NCBI RefSeq assembly: GCF_900096895.1
Contig: NZ_FMYO01000002.1
Coordinates: 248,001-312,000, forward strand
Source: Acinetobacter kookii
GTDB taxonomy: Bacteria > Pseudomonadota > Gammaproteobacteria > Pseudomonadales > Moraxellaceae
Direction of reading: 5' to 3'
DNA: 64,000 nucleotides
In this document: piece by piece, positions 47,567 through 56,934 of the stretch
How positions within the stretch are numbered: position 1 is the first letter of the stretch
How the letters are laid out: the number at the start of each line of letters is the position of its first letter
Translations under genes and position numbers: made by a program
The notes under the pieces: model-generated
Database searches by the model: none
Seen by the model: the letters and a program-made list of their open reading frames with translations, nothing else
What the model was told of the DNA's origin: nothing

Positions 47567-49015
47567 ATGAAACTGACAATTAATACGTCATTCCAAGAGA
47601 ATGCATCTAGCCCATGTTTATTGATATTAGTAGATTCCGAGCAGCTTCAAAAGGCTTCTACCACTTATCAAATCAATGATTTAAATAGTTTAGTCGAAGC
47701 AGCACAATTCAAGGCGAGCCTAAGCGAATCTTTAGCCCTGATTGGGAAAGTGGCGGCCTGTACCAATACCACGCTGATTGGCTTGGATAAAGCCGCTGAA
47801 ATTCAGCCGGCTAAATTAGCAAAAATCGCACAAACCATTATCAAAGCGTCACAAAAAAAATTCAAACAGATCAGCATTGATATTTCTGCCCTAGCCCCTG
47901 AACAGCATTATTTGTTTGCACTGGCGCTGACTCAGGCCAGTTACGCATTTGATGAATACAAATCAAAGAAAAATGAATTTGTGCTTGAAGAAATTCATCT
48001 GATTGCCGACAACAGCACCTTAAACCTGCAACAGTTATCTTTGATTCATGCGGTACAATCCGGTCAAAATTTGGCCCGCGATTTAGGCAACCGTCCAGGC
48101 AATATCTGTTTTCCTGAATATCTGGCTGAACAGGCTCAAGCCTTGGCAGCACAATATCCGGACTTGCTGAAAGTGACCGTGATTAATGAACAGCAAATGG
48201 CTGACTTGGGCATGAATGCCTTTCTGGCCGTGAGCAAAGGTTCAGACCGTCCGGGCCGTGTCATTACCCTGGAATATAAAGCCCATACCGAACAGGCACC
48301 TGTGGTACTGGTCGGTAAAGGCGTAACCTTTGATACCGGCGGTATTTCACTGAAACCGGGTCTGGGCATGGATGAAATGAAATTCGACATGTGCGGCGCA
48401 GCATCCGTTCTTGGCACCATGCGTGCATTATGTGAGGCAAAACTGCCGATTCATGTAGTCGGTGCCATTGCCGCTGCGGAAAACATGCCTTCAGGTCATG
48501 CGACCCGTCCGGGTGATATCGTGACCAGCATGAGCGGACAAACGATCGAAATTTTAAATACCGATGCGGAAGGCCGTTTGGTGCTATGTGATACCTTAAC
48601 TTACATCCAACGCTTTAATCCGGCGCTGGTGATTGATATTGCCACCTTGACCGGTGCCTGTGTGGTGGCCCTGGGTTCAGTGTTGTCGGGTTTATTTACG
48701 CCAGATGATGAATTGGCTGCAGAAATTAGCGCTGCAGGCCAGGCTTCATTTGACCGGGTATGGCGCATGCCGGTGATTGAGGATTATCAGGAGCAGCTGG
48801 ATTCGCCATTTGCCGATATTGCCAATATCGGTGGACCGAAAGCCGGTTCTGTGACGGCTGCATGTTTCTTGCAACGTTTTACCCGTGAATACCGCTGGGC
48901 ACATTTAGACGTTGCCGGTACGGCATGGAACTCAGGTACAGCCAAAGGTGCAACTGGCCGTCCTGTACCGCTATTGGTTCAATTCCTGGCAAACCGTGCG
49001 CAGTCGAATGGCTAA
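47567..49015 (+). CDS. pepA: Leucyl aminopeptidase PepA
   Basis: A cytoplasmic M17 aminopeptidase; the E. coli enzyme also binds DNA and assists XerCD recombination at cer. The 482-residue protein has the M17 core with metal and active-site residues: [17 protein letters not shown] (Lys/Asp), [12 protein letters not shown], the family signature [12 protein letters not shown] and [15 protein letters not shown]. The N-terminal domain is more divergent. The stop overlaps the holC start (ATGGCTAA), so these are coupled, as in E. coli pepA-holC. Confidence 0.95.
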   Translation: MKLTINTSFQENASSPCLLILVDSEQLQKASTTYQINDLNSLVEAAQFKASLSESLALIGKVAACTNTTLIGLDKAAEIQPAKLAKIAQTIIKASQKKFKQISIDISALAPEQHYLFALALTQASYAFDEYKSKKNEFVLEEIHLIADNSTLNLQQLSLIHAVQSGQNLARDLGNRPGNICFPEYLAEQAQALAAQYPDLLKVTVINEQQMADLGMNAFLAVSKGSDRPGRVITLEYKAHTEQAPVVLVGKGVTFDTGGISLKPGLGMDEMKFDMCGAASVLGTMRALCEAKLPIHVVGAIAAAENMPSGHATRPGDIVTSMSGQTIEILNTDAEGRLVLCDTLTYIQRFNPALVIDIATLTGACVVALGSVLSGLFTPDDELAAEISAAGQASFDRVWRMPVIEDYQEQLDSPFADIANIGGPKAGSVTAACFLQRFTREYRWAHLDVAGTAWNSGTAKGATGRPVPLLVQFLANRAQSNG

Positions 49016-49415
49016 AGTCAGCTTTTACCTGTTTGAAAAAAGCAATGAACGGCAAGTGCAAAGCACTTGCCGTTTGTGCCGCAAGATTCTGAAACAGCCG
49101 GCACAGATCTGGTTGTATTGCGACAATACCGACTTGCAGCAGCAGCTCGATGAACAGTTGTGGACTTTTGATCCCGGCAGTTTCATTCCGCATGGCATTG
49201 ACCAGGAACAGGCCACTATTTGCATTTCATCCCGGCTGCCGCAACAATCTGACTGTATTGTGTTTAATTTTAACAATCAAGCCCTTGAACAGATTGATAA
49301 ATTTAGTCACATTATAGAAATTATCGAAAATAATGAATCGGCAAAACAACTGGGTCGTGAAAAATTTAAACAATATCGACGCTTAGGTATTGAGCCGCGA
49401 ACGTTCAAGCTTTAG
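49008..49415 (+). CDS. holC: DNA polymerase III chi subunit
   Basis: Chi links the clamp loader (through psi) to single-strand binding protein at the replication fork. The 135-residue product starts [12 protein letters not shown], contains [18 protein letters not shown] (two parts), [17 protein letters not shown] and ends with [16 protein letters not shown]. The ATG at 49008 overlaps the pepA stop by eight bases; earlier in-frame starts are shadows of pepA. Position after pepA confirms the call. Confidence 0.93.
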   Translation: MAKVSFYLFEKSNERQVQSTCRLCRKILKQPAQIWLYCDNTDLQQQLDEQLWTFDPGSFIPHGIDQEQATICISSRLPQQSDCIVFNFNNQALEQIDKFSHIIEIIENNESAKQLGREKFKQYRRLGIEPRTFKL

Positions 49416-49443
49416 CCGATCAATTGAAATAAGGAGAGATGTG

Positions 49444-50076
49444 GTGGCATTAAATGTCGGTCAAGATTTTAAACAGCGCTGGTTAAATGTACCTGAGGCT
49501 GTTCGTCAGGCATTTATTGATGACCTACACCGCGTCTGCAATGTCCTCAAACCTGAAACCAATATTCATAAGTGGCTGGAAAAAGATAAAGAAGCCCAGC
49601 AGCAGTCTTATGAAAAAATTGAACGTGCCTATGTCGAACGTAAGGCCCAGCTGATTGAAGAAGCGCGCTTGCGCAAGCAACGTGCCCTGGAACAGTCACT
49701 GAAAAATAAGCGCGCCGAGCAGGCTGCTTATGCACGGGCATTACAGTTAGATGAAGAAAGACAATTTGCCGAACAAACCCATACCCTGGCTTTGATTCGT
49801 CAAAATATAGAGCACGAAACGCAAACCTATACTGCACGTTACCACAAGAACCCTGCCGGCCCGGCCCTGAATTTTGCCAAGGGCATGTTCCCGATGGCTG
49901 ACCATGAAATATTATCGGAGCTGGAAAGCCTGCGTTTACGTCTGGAACTGGAAGCGGAAACGCTGATTGAGCAAGCGGTGACCGTGTTTCGTGCCAAGCT
50001 GCATCAAGCCAGTCAGGAAGAAATTGAATATATTTTAAAGAATTCGAATTTATCTTCGGAAAAACCTGCATCTTGA
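49444..50076 (+). CDS. Coiled-coil protein of unknown function downstream of holC
   Basis: A 210-residue, highly charged soluble protein. GTG at 49444 is taken as start because AAGGAG sits seven bases upstream, giving MALNVGQDFKQRW; GTG at 49441 is possible. Residues about 45-135 are a long Lys/Glu/Gln/Ala-rich helix likely to form a coiled coil (KAQLIEEARLRKQRALEQSL), then a conserved-looking PAGPALNFAKGMFPMADHE loop and a second helical stretch (LESLRLRLELEAETLIEQA). No signal peptide or membrane helix. It is in the pepA-holC unit. I do not recognise the family. Confidence 0.75.
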   Translation: MALNVGQDFKQRWLNVPEAVRQAFIDDLHRVCNVLKPETNIHKWLEKDKEAQQQSYEKIERAYVERKAQLIEEARLRKQRALEQSLKNKRAEQAAYARALQLDEERQFAEQTHTLALIRQNIEHETQTYTARYHKNPAGPALNFAKGMFPMADHEILSELESLRLRLELEAETLIEQAVTVFRAKLHQASQEEIEYILKNSNLSSEKPAS

Positions 50077-50131
50077 GGTTTCATCCTCGGTATTTCAGGT
50101 CTTCTTTAAATGTTATGAGCATGCCAGAAAC

Positions 50132-50154
50132 AGTCCATTTCGGTGGGCTTTTTT
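50132..50154 (+). terminator. Intrinsic terminator of the pepA-holC unit
   Basis: AGTCCA and TGGGCT form a six-pair stem (one T-G) with loop TTTCGG, followed by T6. It lies about 55 bases after the coiled-coil gene. Confidence 0.6.
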
Positions 50155-50198
50155 AACTTCAGCATATGGAATGAGGCTGAAATCCAAAGCATTCAAAA

Positions 50199-50744
50199 TT
50201 AAAACAAGTCCACGGCAAGACCTAACATATTCCCTGCGCCATAACCTATTCCCAATAACACGGCAATCCAGATGAAACCGCCGGCCACGTTATACAGCAT
50301 AAAACTCAAGAGATTCATATGCCCTGCCCCTGCAGCAAAGGGCGCAAATGAACGTACGAACGGCACAAATCGGGCCACCAGAATGGTTTTACCGCCATGC
50401 TTGGTAAAATAATGGTTGGTTTTTACGATATAGGCCGGTTTTAAGTAGCGTGAATGTTCATGGAAAAACTTAAACCCCAAGATTTGCCCGGTATAATAAT
50501 TGACGATATATCCCAGTACCGCAGCACTAAACAGCAACAATCCCATGGTGTTTAAATGGATCACATCTGTGGTTGAGCAGAGAGCCCCTATCGCAATCAA
50601 CAGGCTGTCTCCCGGCAAGAAGAACATAAATACCGAACCGGTTTCGGCAAAGATAATCAGAAATAAAATGGCATAGATCCATAGACCATACTGATCTAGC
50701 AAAGTAGGTAACCATTGTTCTATATGCATTAGAAAATCAAGCAT
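50199..50744 (-). CDS. DedA-family membrane protein
   Basis: An inner-membrane protein of 181 residues in the DedA (SNARE-associated) superfamily; members such as UptA/DedA move undecaprenyl phosphate or phospholipids across the membrane. Features: FLIIFAETGSVFMFFLPGDSLL (two parts; the conserved E and PG-D), the re-entrant LGYIVNYYTGQILG, and the FVARFVPFVRSFAPFAAGAG-like motif (ARFVPFVRSFAPF) with essential arginines. Slightly short for the family at both ends. The ATG at 50744 has AGGTGA just upstream; a GTG at 50750 is an alternative. Substrate not assignable. Confidence 0.88.
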   Translation of the reverse strand: MLDFLMHIEQWLPTLLDQYGLWIYAILFLIIFAETGSVFMFFLPGDSLLIAIGALCSTTDVIHLNTMGLLLFSAAVLGYIVNYYTGQILGFKFFHEHSRYLKPAYIVKTNHYFTKHGGKTILVARFVPFVRSFAPFAAGAGHMNLLSFMLYNVAGGFIWIAVLLGIGYGAGNMLGLAVDLF

Positions 50745-50800
50745 CTTCACCTACTCACTTTAACCACATTATTTTCATAACTTATTAAAAATAAAAACTA

Positions 50801-50840
50801 AAAATAAAAAAACAGCCTGACTTTTCAGTCAGACTGTTTT
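50801..50840 (-). terminator. Intrinsic terminator after ribE
   Basis: AACAG/CTGTT and CTGACT/AGTCAG form a two-part stem with one internal mismatch; on the minus strand it runs into a T-rich tract. It ends the nrdR-ribD-methylase-ribE series. Confidence 0.75.
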
Positions 50841-50855
50841 CTATTTTAGGATGTT

Positions 50856-51515
50856 TTACTTCAAGAAGCCATTTTCTGCCAGAAAAGCCATGCTTATTTT
50901 TGACTGTTCTGTGGTGTCTGCAGCCTTGTCACCCAGCATTAAACGCTCGATATAACGCGCTAACACATCGACTTCCAGATTCACTTTCGCTCCGGTTTTC
51001 CAGGTGCCAATATTGGTTCGTTCTGCCGTATGTGGAATCAGGTTCAGGCTGATGATATTGCCGCGCAGATGGTTAATGGTCAGACTGATGCCATCCACGG
51101 TCACCGAGCCCTTTTCGGCCAGATATTTGGCGATTTCCGCCGGAGCCGTCACCTCATAATAAATGGAACGGGCATCTTCACGTACCAGCGTGATTTCACC
51201 GACCGCATCGACATGTCCACTGACGATATGTCCGCCAAAACGGGTTGTCGGCAACATGGCTTTTTCCACATTGACCGCCTGCCCCACTTTCCAGGTACCT
51301 AAAGTGGTTCGATTCAGACTTTCACGTGAAACGTCAGCAGCATACCAGTTTTCGCCCCATTCAATTACGGTCAGGCAAATGCCGTTGGTGGCAATCGAAT
51401 CGCCCAAATGAACATCAGACATGTCAAGGTCAGTGCCAATACGCAAACGCACATCGCCACCCACACTTTGCAAGCTTTCCACTTTACCTAAACTTTCAAT
51501 AATGCCTGTAAACAT
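50856..51515 (-). CDS. ribE: Riboflavin synthase (alpha chain)
   Basis: This enzyme dismutates two 6,7-dimethyl-8-ribityllumazines into riboflavin. The 219-residue protein shows two lumazine-binding beta-barrel repeats: MFTGIIESLGKV...GDSIATNGICLTV, and HIVSGHVDAVGEI...GSVTVDGISLTI, each with the GI(S)LTV-type motif. The trimerising C-terminal helix region is a bit extended. It lies 28 bases after the DNA methylase gene on the same strand; ribBA and ribH are not in the window. Confidence 0.95.
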   Translation of the reverse strand: MFTGIIESLGKVESLQSVGGDVRLRIGTDLDMSDVHLGDSIATNGICLTVIEWGENWYAADVSRESLNRTTLGTWKVGQAVNVEKAMLPTTRFGGHIVSGHVDAVGEITLVREDARSIYYEVTAPAEIAKYLAEKGSVTVDGISLTINHLRGNIISLNLIPHTAERTNIGTWKTGAKVNLEVDVLARYIERLMLGDKAADTTEQSKISMAFLAENGFLK

Positions 51516-51543
51516 AACTTTTTCTCTAATTCTGTCCCTGTTT

Positions 51544-52836
51544 TTACCACAATGCCAGTTGGGTGCTTACCCCGGTCGTATCCACACCGCCCAGTTCAGC
51601 AAAATGATACAGCTGACCCAAGAGTTGGCGTAATGGCGGACCTGATTTGGCATGGGTATCGGTGATGACAATAAATTCAAGTACACGTGCACGTTCTGAC
51701 TGGCGCTGCTTGCTGACCCGGTAACGCGGCACATCCTGGGTCAACAAGGTGACGCGGCCACGCTTCAAGTTGGCCTGCAGCAAATCGCCCGCTTCAATAT
51801 TACCATCGGTCGAATAGCTGGTCAGAATATAACGTGCATTAATGGTTGCCAATAATTTTTCATAGGCTTCTTTGGCATGCTTGGAAGAATTGTACTGGCT
51901 CGGACGCTCTTTACGCCACGCCCGGTCAATCCCGCTTTTGAAGCCTTTGGTGTCGGGACTCGGCAAATCGACCTGATCCCATAGCGTCAGGGCATTCAGC
52001 ACATGATAGTTACTGCTATAGGCATGCTGGTTATACGGCGGATCCAGATAAGCGATATCGACTTCAAAATTACTCATCTGGTTGGCCAGATGCTGCGCAT
52101 CGACACACCACATTTCCGCGGCCGGCTTTTTCGGGTCGCCAATTTCACAGAAGCGGCTTGGTGTCAGCCATAATAGCGATTCAATCCGTTCCAGAGCCGT
52201 TTGGGTTTTACCGCCCCAGCCATGATGGAAGCTTTTAAATACCCCGGAGGTATTGCTGACAAAACTGGCCGAATACAGCAAGGGCGCCAGCAATGCCGAC
52301 ATTTCTACATCATCAATGGCACCTTGTGCCTGCCAGGTCGCAATCTGCTGACGGATGGCATCGATGCGCATACCGTTACGACGTTTAAAGAACAGTCGGT
52401 CACGGGTCGGATCATAGATTTCATCATTGCGCGGACAAAGATTATGCGTCACCCAACCCTTCACTTCAGGCAAACGGTTCAGATAATCAATGGCTTTTTG
52501 ATAACCGCCCAACTCTTTAAATGCGGGGGCTTCGACACAGGATAAAATCGCATTGTTCAAAGCATGACTGTAGGGTTCCCAGTCATTGGCAATGACCCGA
52601 TAGCCATTTTGTCGCGCCAGACGCGAAACCACACCGGAACCGGCAAAAAAGTCGGCAAAAATCGGGGCCCGGCCATTGTGGCTATTCAAGGTTCCCGTAC
52701 TCTCAAGGGCTTCCAAAATCAGATGCAATAAACGGCGTTTATTCCCCAAATATGGAACAAGCTGATTGAAAAGGTATTCATCTGTAGTACGCGCTGAATG
52801 ACGACGTTTATGATAAACCGAAGACTCTGAATTCAT
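51544..52836 (-). CDS. Orphan DNA adenine methyltransferase (AamA-like)
   Basis: A 430-residue Dam-class N6-adenine methyltransferase. The AdoMet-binding motif I is FADFFAGSGVVSR (about residues 62-75), preceded by PYLGNKRRLL; the catalytic motif IV is YLDPPYNQHAYSSNY (DPPY about 263-266); ANDWEPYS is the second acidic contact. A Gly/Arg-rich start and a long C-terminal part (290-430) probably carry target recognition. It overlaps the ribD stop by four bases (ATGA) and no restriction endonuclease gene is nearby. From memory, A. baumannii has a conserved solitary methylase, AamA, at this place that methylates GAATTC; orthology is likely but not shown here. Confidence 0.85.
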   Translation of the reverse strand: MNSESSVYHKRRHSARTTDEYLFNQLVPYLGNKRRLLHLILEALESTGTLNSHNGRAPIFADFFAGSGVVSRLARQNGYRVIANDWEPYSHALNNAILSCVEAPAFKELGGYQKAIDYLNRLPEVKGWVTHNLCPRNDEIYDPTRDRLFFKRRNGMRIDAIRQQIATWQAQGAIDDVEMSALLAPLLYSASFVSNTSGVFKSFHHGWGGKTQTALERIESLLWLTPSRFCEIGDPKKPAAEMWCVDAQHLANQMSNFEVDIAYLDPPYNQHAYSSNYHVLNALTLWDQVDLPSPDTKGFKSGIDRAWRKERPSQYNSSKHAKEAYEKLLATINARYILTSYSTDGNIEAGDLLQANLKRGRVTLLTQDVPRYRVSKQRQSERARVLEFIVITDTHAKSGPPLRQLLGQLYHFAELGGVDTTGVSTQLALW

Positions 52837-53933
52837 ACTGTCTCTTGAGAAGGGATTAACCTTAAGCGCACATCATTCCCGACTTGGGTCAGGTCTATGA
52901 GCTTAAATCGAAGTTGCTCTGCCATGCGGTCAAATTCCGCATTAAACATCGCACGAGCGGTTTGACCTAAAAAGGTCGGTGCAACATAGCTGATCATTTC
53001 ATCTACCAGCCATTCCTGCAAAAAGGCCGTGGATAATGTTGCTCCTGCTTCCACCAACACATCATAAATTTGATGCTGGGTAGATAAGGTCTGTAGCACG
53101 TCTTTTAAAGGCTGTACTGCAAATTGTAGCACGCCTAAATCGGCCAGTTCCTGACGGAAAGGCCCCATCACCATGACTGTTTCAGGTTGCTGGAGTATTT
53201 TTGCATTCAGCGGTAAACGTCCCTGACGATCCAGCACCAGACGTTTGGGCTGAACCACCGTGTTGATATCTGCAACACCATTCAGCTGACGTACATTTAA
53301 TTGGCAGTCATCGGCAAGAACCGTTTCTATGCCCGTAATGACGACACCGGAAATGGCACGCCAGTGCTGTACATCCTGACGGGCCTCGCTTCCAGTAATC
53401 CATTTAGATTCACCAGAAGCCATCGCTGTGCGGCCATCCAGACTGGAAGCCACTTTTAGACGTACATAAGGCATGCCGTTTGCCATGGCTTTTAAAAAAC
53501 CGCGATTGAGCTGTGCTGCATCCTGTTCACAGATACCCATTTCAACTGCAATGCCGGCATCTTTTAGAATTTGTACACCCTTGCCAGCGACCAAAGGATT
53601 GGGATCAGGACAGGCAACAATGACTTTAGCAATTCCAGCTTCGACCAGGCCTTTGGCACACGGCGGTGTACGGCCATAATGCGCACACGGCTCCAAAGTC
53701 ACATACGCCGTTGCACCGCGTGCCTGTTCACCAGCCTGGCGCATGGCAAACACTTCCGCATGCGGTTGCCCGGCCTTCGGATGAAAGCCCTCCCCAACCA
53801 GTTGACCATCTTTCACGATGACACAGCCGACATTAGGATTGGGTTTAGTTGAATATTGTCCGAGTCGTGCCAATTCAATTGCACGTTGCATCCAGGCTTG
53901 ATCTTGTTGGGAGTTTTGATTTAACTCAGACAT
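52833..53933 (-). CDS. ribD: Bifunctional riboflavin biosynthesis deaminase/reductase RibD
   Basis: RibD deaminates and then reduces 2,5-diamino-6-ribosylamino-pyrimidinone phosphate in riboflavin synthesis. The N-terminal cytidine-deaminase-like domain has HAEVFAMRQAG and the zinc-binding PCAHYGRTPPC; NPNVGCVIVKDG precedes it. The C-terminal reductase domain (about 150-366) shows RLKVASSLDGRTAMASGESKWITG. Length 366 is usual. Sits between nrdR (24 bases upstream) and the DNA methylase (overlapping by four bases). Confidence 0.95.
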   Translation of the reverse strand: MSELNQNSQQDQAWMQRAIELARLGQYSTKPNPNVGCVIVKDGQLVGEGFHPKAGQPHAEVFAMRQAGEQARGATAYVTLEPCAHYGRTPPCAKGLVEAGIAKVIVACPDPNPLVAGKGVQILKDAGIAVEMGICEQDAAQLNRGFLKAMANGMPYVRLKVASSLDGRTAMASGESKWITGSEARQDVQHWRAISGVVITGIETVLADDCQLNVRQLNGVADINTVVQPKRLVLDRQGRLPLNAKILQQPETVMVMGPFRQELADLGVLQFAVQPLKDVLQTLSTQHQIYDVLVEAGATLSTAFLQEWLVDEMISYVAPTFLGQTARAMFNAEFDRMAEQLRFKLIDLTQVGNDVRLRLIPSQETV

Positions 53934-53957
53934 TAAATTGCTCTTGGAAAATAAATC

Positions 53958-54416
53958 TTAGTGTTCGCGCTGTTGCATCTGTTCAATTTGACGACGGAAG
54001 GCTTCAACATCCTGGAAATCCTGGTAAACCGAGGCAAAACGGACGTAAGCGACATGGTCTAAGGCAAATAAAGCCTGCATGACAATTTCACCAATGGTAC
54101 GTGATTTGACATCCCGCTCACCTAAACGGCGAATCTGCAACTGGATATCACTGAGGACGGTTTCAATCTGTTCCTGGGTCACCGGACGTTTTTGCAAGGC
54201 ATGCATCAGGGAACGGCGCATTTTTGCTTCGTCGAACGGTTCACTCTTGCCATCGGATTTGATCACCCGGGGCATGACCACTTCATAAGTTTCAAAGGTG
54301 GTAAAACGTTCTCCACAGCTGATACATTCACGACGTCGACGAATCTGGCAACCTTCGGCAGCCAAACGCGAATCGATCACTTTACTATCTGCGGCGTTGC
54401 AAAATGGACAATGCAT
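53958..54416 (-). CDS. nrdR: Ribonucleotide reductase repressor NrdR
   Basis: NrdR is the dATP/ATP-sensing repressor of ribonucleotide reductase genes. The 152-residue protein has the N-terminal zinc ribbon ([17 protein letters not shown] ... [12 protein letters not shown], with two CxxC pairs), followed by the ATP-cone ([20 protein letters not shown]). nrdR-ribD adjacency is very widely conserved. No NrdR box is evident just upstream. Confidence 0.95.
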   Translation of the reverse strand: MHCPFCNAADSKVIDSRLAAEGCQIRRRRECISCGERFTTFETYEVVMPRVIKSDGKSEPFDEAKMRRSLMHALQKRPVTQEQIETVLSDIQLQIRRLGERDVKSRTIGEIVMQALFALDHVAYVRFASVYQDFQDVEAFRRQIEQMQQREH

Positions 54417-54497
54417 AGCGGTTTAATTGAACAAATCAAATCGGATTTAGAGTGTAGCAAAAATTCTGCCCTTTGTAGAGGCTTACGCAAGATATGG

Positions 54498-54525
54498 AAA
54501 AAAAACAGCCCTGACGGGCTGTTTT
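54498..54525 (-). terminator. Intrinsic terminator of glnK-amtB
   Basis: AAAACAGCCC (54502-54511) and GGGCTGTTTT (54516-54525) pair perfectly with a TGAC loop; the minus strand continues into T8. It lies about 30 bases after the amtB stop. Confidence 0.9.
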
Positions 54526-54554
54526 ACACAATATATTGATTATGAGTTTTTATC

Positions 54555-55961
54555 TTATTCTACACGTTCGCCATGTTGACTCAGGTCAAGACCCATACGT
54601 TCGTCATCATTCGCCACACGGATACCCATCACCAGATCAATCACTTTCAGAATGATGAAGGTCAATACTGCAGAGTAAGCGATGGTTGCCAATACACCTT
54701 CAAGTTGTACCCATAATTGATGCATCATATCTGTCGGTGCTTTATCGCCCATGATGAATTCACTGGCAAATACCGCAGTCAGGATTGCACCCACAATACC
54801 ACCTACACCATGCAGACCAAAGGCATCCAGAGAGTCATCCGCTTTCAGTGCACGTTTAAGCGCCGTAATACCCCAGAAGCAGACTACACCACCAATCAGA
54901 CCCATGGCTAAAGCACCGCCTACAGTCACGAAACCTGCTGCTGGCGTAATGACCACCAAACCTGCAACTGCACCAGATGCACCGCCCAATACAGAAGCTT
55001 TACCACGAATCACTTTTTCAGTGATCAACCAGGCAATGGCTGCTGCCGCTGCTGCAACTTGGGTTACGATCAATGCATAACCTGCTGAACCGTTTGCGCC
55101 GAGTGCAGAACCGCCATTGAATCCAAACCAGCCAACCCATACCAGGCTTGCACCAATTACGGTTAAAGTCAGGTTATGCGGAGCCATCGATTCACGGCCC
55201 AAGCCCATACGTTTACCCAGCATGTAAGCAGCAACCAGACCTGCAACACCCGAGTTGATATGAACCACCGTACCACCAGCAAAGTCGAGTGCACCATCAT
55301 TCGCTAACCAGCCACCACCCCATACCCAGTGGGTAATTGGCGCGTAAACCACGATGCTCCAAATGGTAATGAAGGCAACGAAAGCTCCAAATTTCATACG
55401 TTCTGCAATCGCACCGGTAATAATGGCTACAGTAATGATGGCAAAGGTCATTTGGAAAATGACAAACAGAATTTCTGGAATCGTTCCTGTTAAGGCATCT
55501 GTGGTAATGCCGGATAGCATGATTTTATCCAGATTACCAATAAAAGCATTGCCACTGCCAAAGGCCAGGGTATAACCAATCACCACCCAGGTAATACTGA
55601 CAACGGCTGCCGCAACAAAGCTATGTGCCATGGTGCCCAGTACGTTTTTCTTACGAACCATACCGCCGTAAAATAATGCGAGTCCCGGAATGGTCATCAA
55701 TAAAACCAGAGCTGTAGACACTAAAATCCATGAGGTGTCACCTGTATCTAATTTTGGTTCTTCTTCGGCAGGTGCTGCTGGTTCAGCTGGAGCAGGGGCT
55801 GCAGCCAATTCGGAATTTGTTGTTAAAGATGGATCAGTAGTTTCAGTGACTACTACATTTTCAGAAGGAGTGGATGCTGCTGTTAGCGCTTCTTCAGCCC
55901 ATGCAACAGAACCACCTAAAAGTGCGCCAGATAAACTCAGCGCAATGAGCATTTTTTTCAT
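54555..55961 (-). CDS. amtB: Ammonium transporter AmtB
   Basis: AmtB is a trimeric inner-membrane ammonia/ammonium channel regulated by the PII protein GlnK. The 468-residue protein has a cleavable signal (cleavage about SVAWA), a long Ala/Pro/Glu-rich linker (30-70), then eleven helices. Family motifs are visible: ISWILVSTALVLLMTIPGLALFYGGMVR (in parts), WVWGGGWLA, DFAGGTVVHINSGVAGLVAA (first twin His) and LDAFGLHGVGGIVGAI (second twin His). The N-terminal linker is longer than in E. coli. It follows glnK by 59 bases. Confidence 0.95.
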   Translation of the reverse strand: MKKMLIALSLSGALLGGSVAWAEEALTAASTPSENVVVTETTDPSLTTNSELAAAPAPAEPAAPAEEEPKLDTGDTSWILVSTALVLLMTIPGLALFYGGMVRKKNVLGTMAHSFVAAAVVSITWVVIGYTLAFGSGNAFIGNLDKIMLSGITTDALTGTIPEILFVIFQMTFAIITVAIITGAIAERMKFGAFVAFITIWSIVVYAPITHWVWGGGWLANDGALDFAGGTVVHINSGVAGLVAAYMLGKRMGLGRESMAPHNLTLTVIGASLVWVGWFGFNGGSALGANGSAGYALIVTQVAAAAAAIAWLITEKVIRGKASVLGGASGAVAGLVVITPAAGFVTVGGALAMGLIGGVVCFWGITALKRALKADDSLDAFGLHGVGGIVGAILTAVFASEFIMGDKAPTDMMHQLWVQLEGVLATIAYSAVLTFIILKVIDLVMGIRVANDDERMGLDLSQHGERVE

Positions 55962-56020
55962 TCGTATCCCCCAACCTAGTTTTTTTGAGTTATTAGCTAC
56001 TCAGCAAACTTCATGCCAAA

Positions 56021-56395
<375 letters not shown>

Positions 56396-56400
56396 TTATG

Positions 56401-56416
56401 TTCAAATTTCGTGCCA
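56401..56416 (-). promoter_or_regulatory. Candidate sigma-54 promoter of glnK-amtB
   Basis: On the minus strand TGGCAC-N5-TTGAA (plus-strand 56416 to 56401) matches the sigma-54 consensus TGGCAC-N5-TTGCA apart from one base of the -12 element. It lies 42 bases before the glnK ATG, on the right strand. glnK-amtB is classically NtrC/sigma-54 controlled. Confidence 0.5.
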
Positions 56417-56638
56417 AAAATTCTAAGGTTGGGGGAAATAGAAACTTTGACACGAGTTTTCTTTATAACCTATTTTATACTTTTAGATGTAGTCCGAGTT
56501 TTAAAAACTAGACATTTTTACTATAAAATTAACGATTTTACACATCGGATAAAGCTATATCCGGTCGAGTGGGGCTATGGTCCGGGTAGGAGCGATGTTA
56601 CACTAGCGCCACTTCTCCATCCTTATATGGACACTGCA

Positions 56639-56866
56639 ATGATTGAAACCTTATTACAAGCCATAATGGAACAACTTGATCAACCGAAAAAAGATGTCGA
56701 ACATAATTTACGGGTCTTACTGAATGAAGCCGTCAGCAAGATGGATCTGGTTTCCAAAGATGAAATTGAACGTCAACGTACTGCACTCAATAATGCCAAT
56801 TTACGTTTGAATGAACTGCTTAAACAAGTTGAAACTTTAGAAATTAAAATCAAGAACAATAAATAA
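56639..56866 (+). CDS. ubiK: Ubiquinone biosynthesis accessory factor UbiK
   Basis: UbiK (YqiC, BMFP domain) helps assemble or target the aerobic ubiquinone-synthesis complex with UbiJ. The 75-residue protein is entirely helical with a C-terminal trimeric coiled coil (RLNELLKQVETLEIKIK) and the motif MIETLLQAIMEQLDQPKKDVEHNL (parts). ATG at 56639 has GGA upstream at proper spacing; an ATG at 56627 (MDTAMIETLL) is the alternative. Other starts in the long frame run through the glnK region and are rejected. It lies upstream of comM. Confidence 0.88.
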   Translation: MIETLLQAIMEQLDQPKKDVEHNLRVLLNEAVSKMDLVSKDEIERQRTALNNANLRLNELLKQVETLEIKIKNNK

Positions 56867-56934
56867 GCACTTTTCTAGTGCACAAAAAGACCAAAAACGA
56901 TTAAAAATAACGCACTACAATGGAACAATAATAA

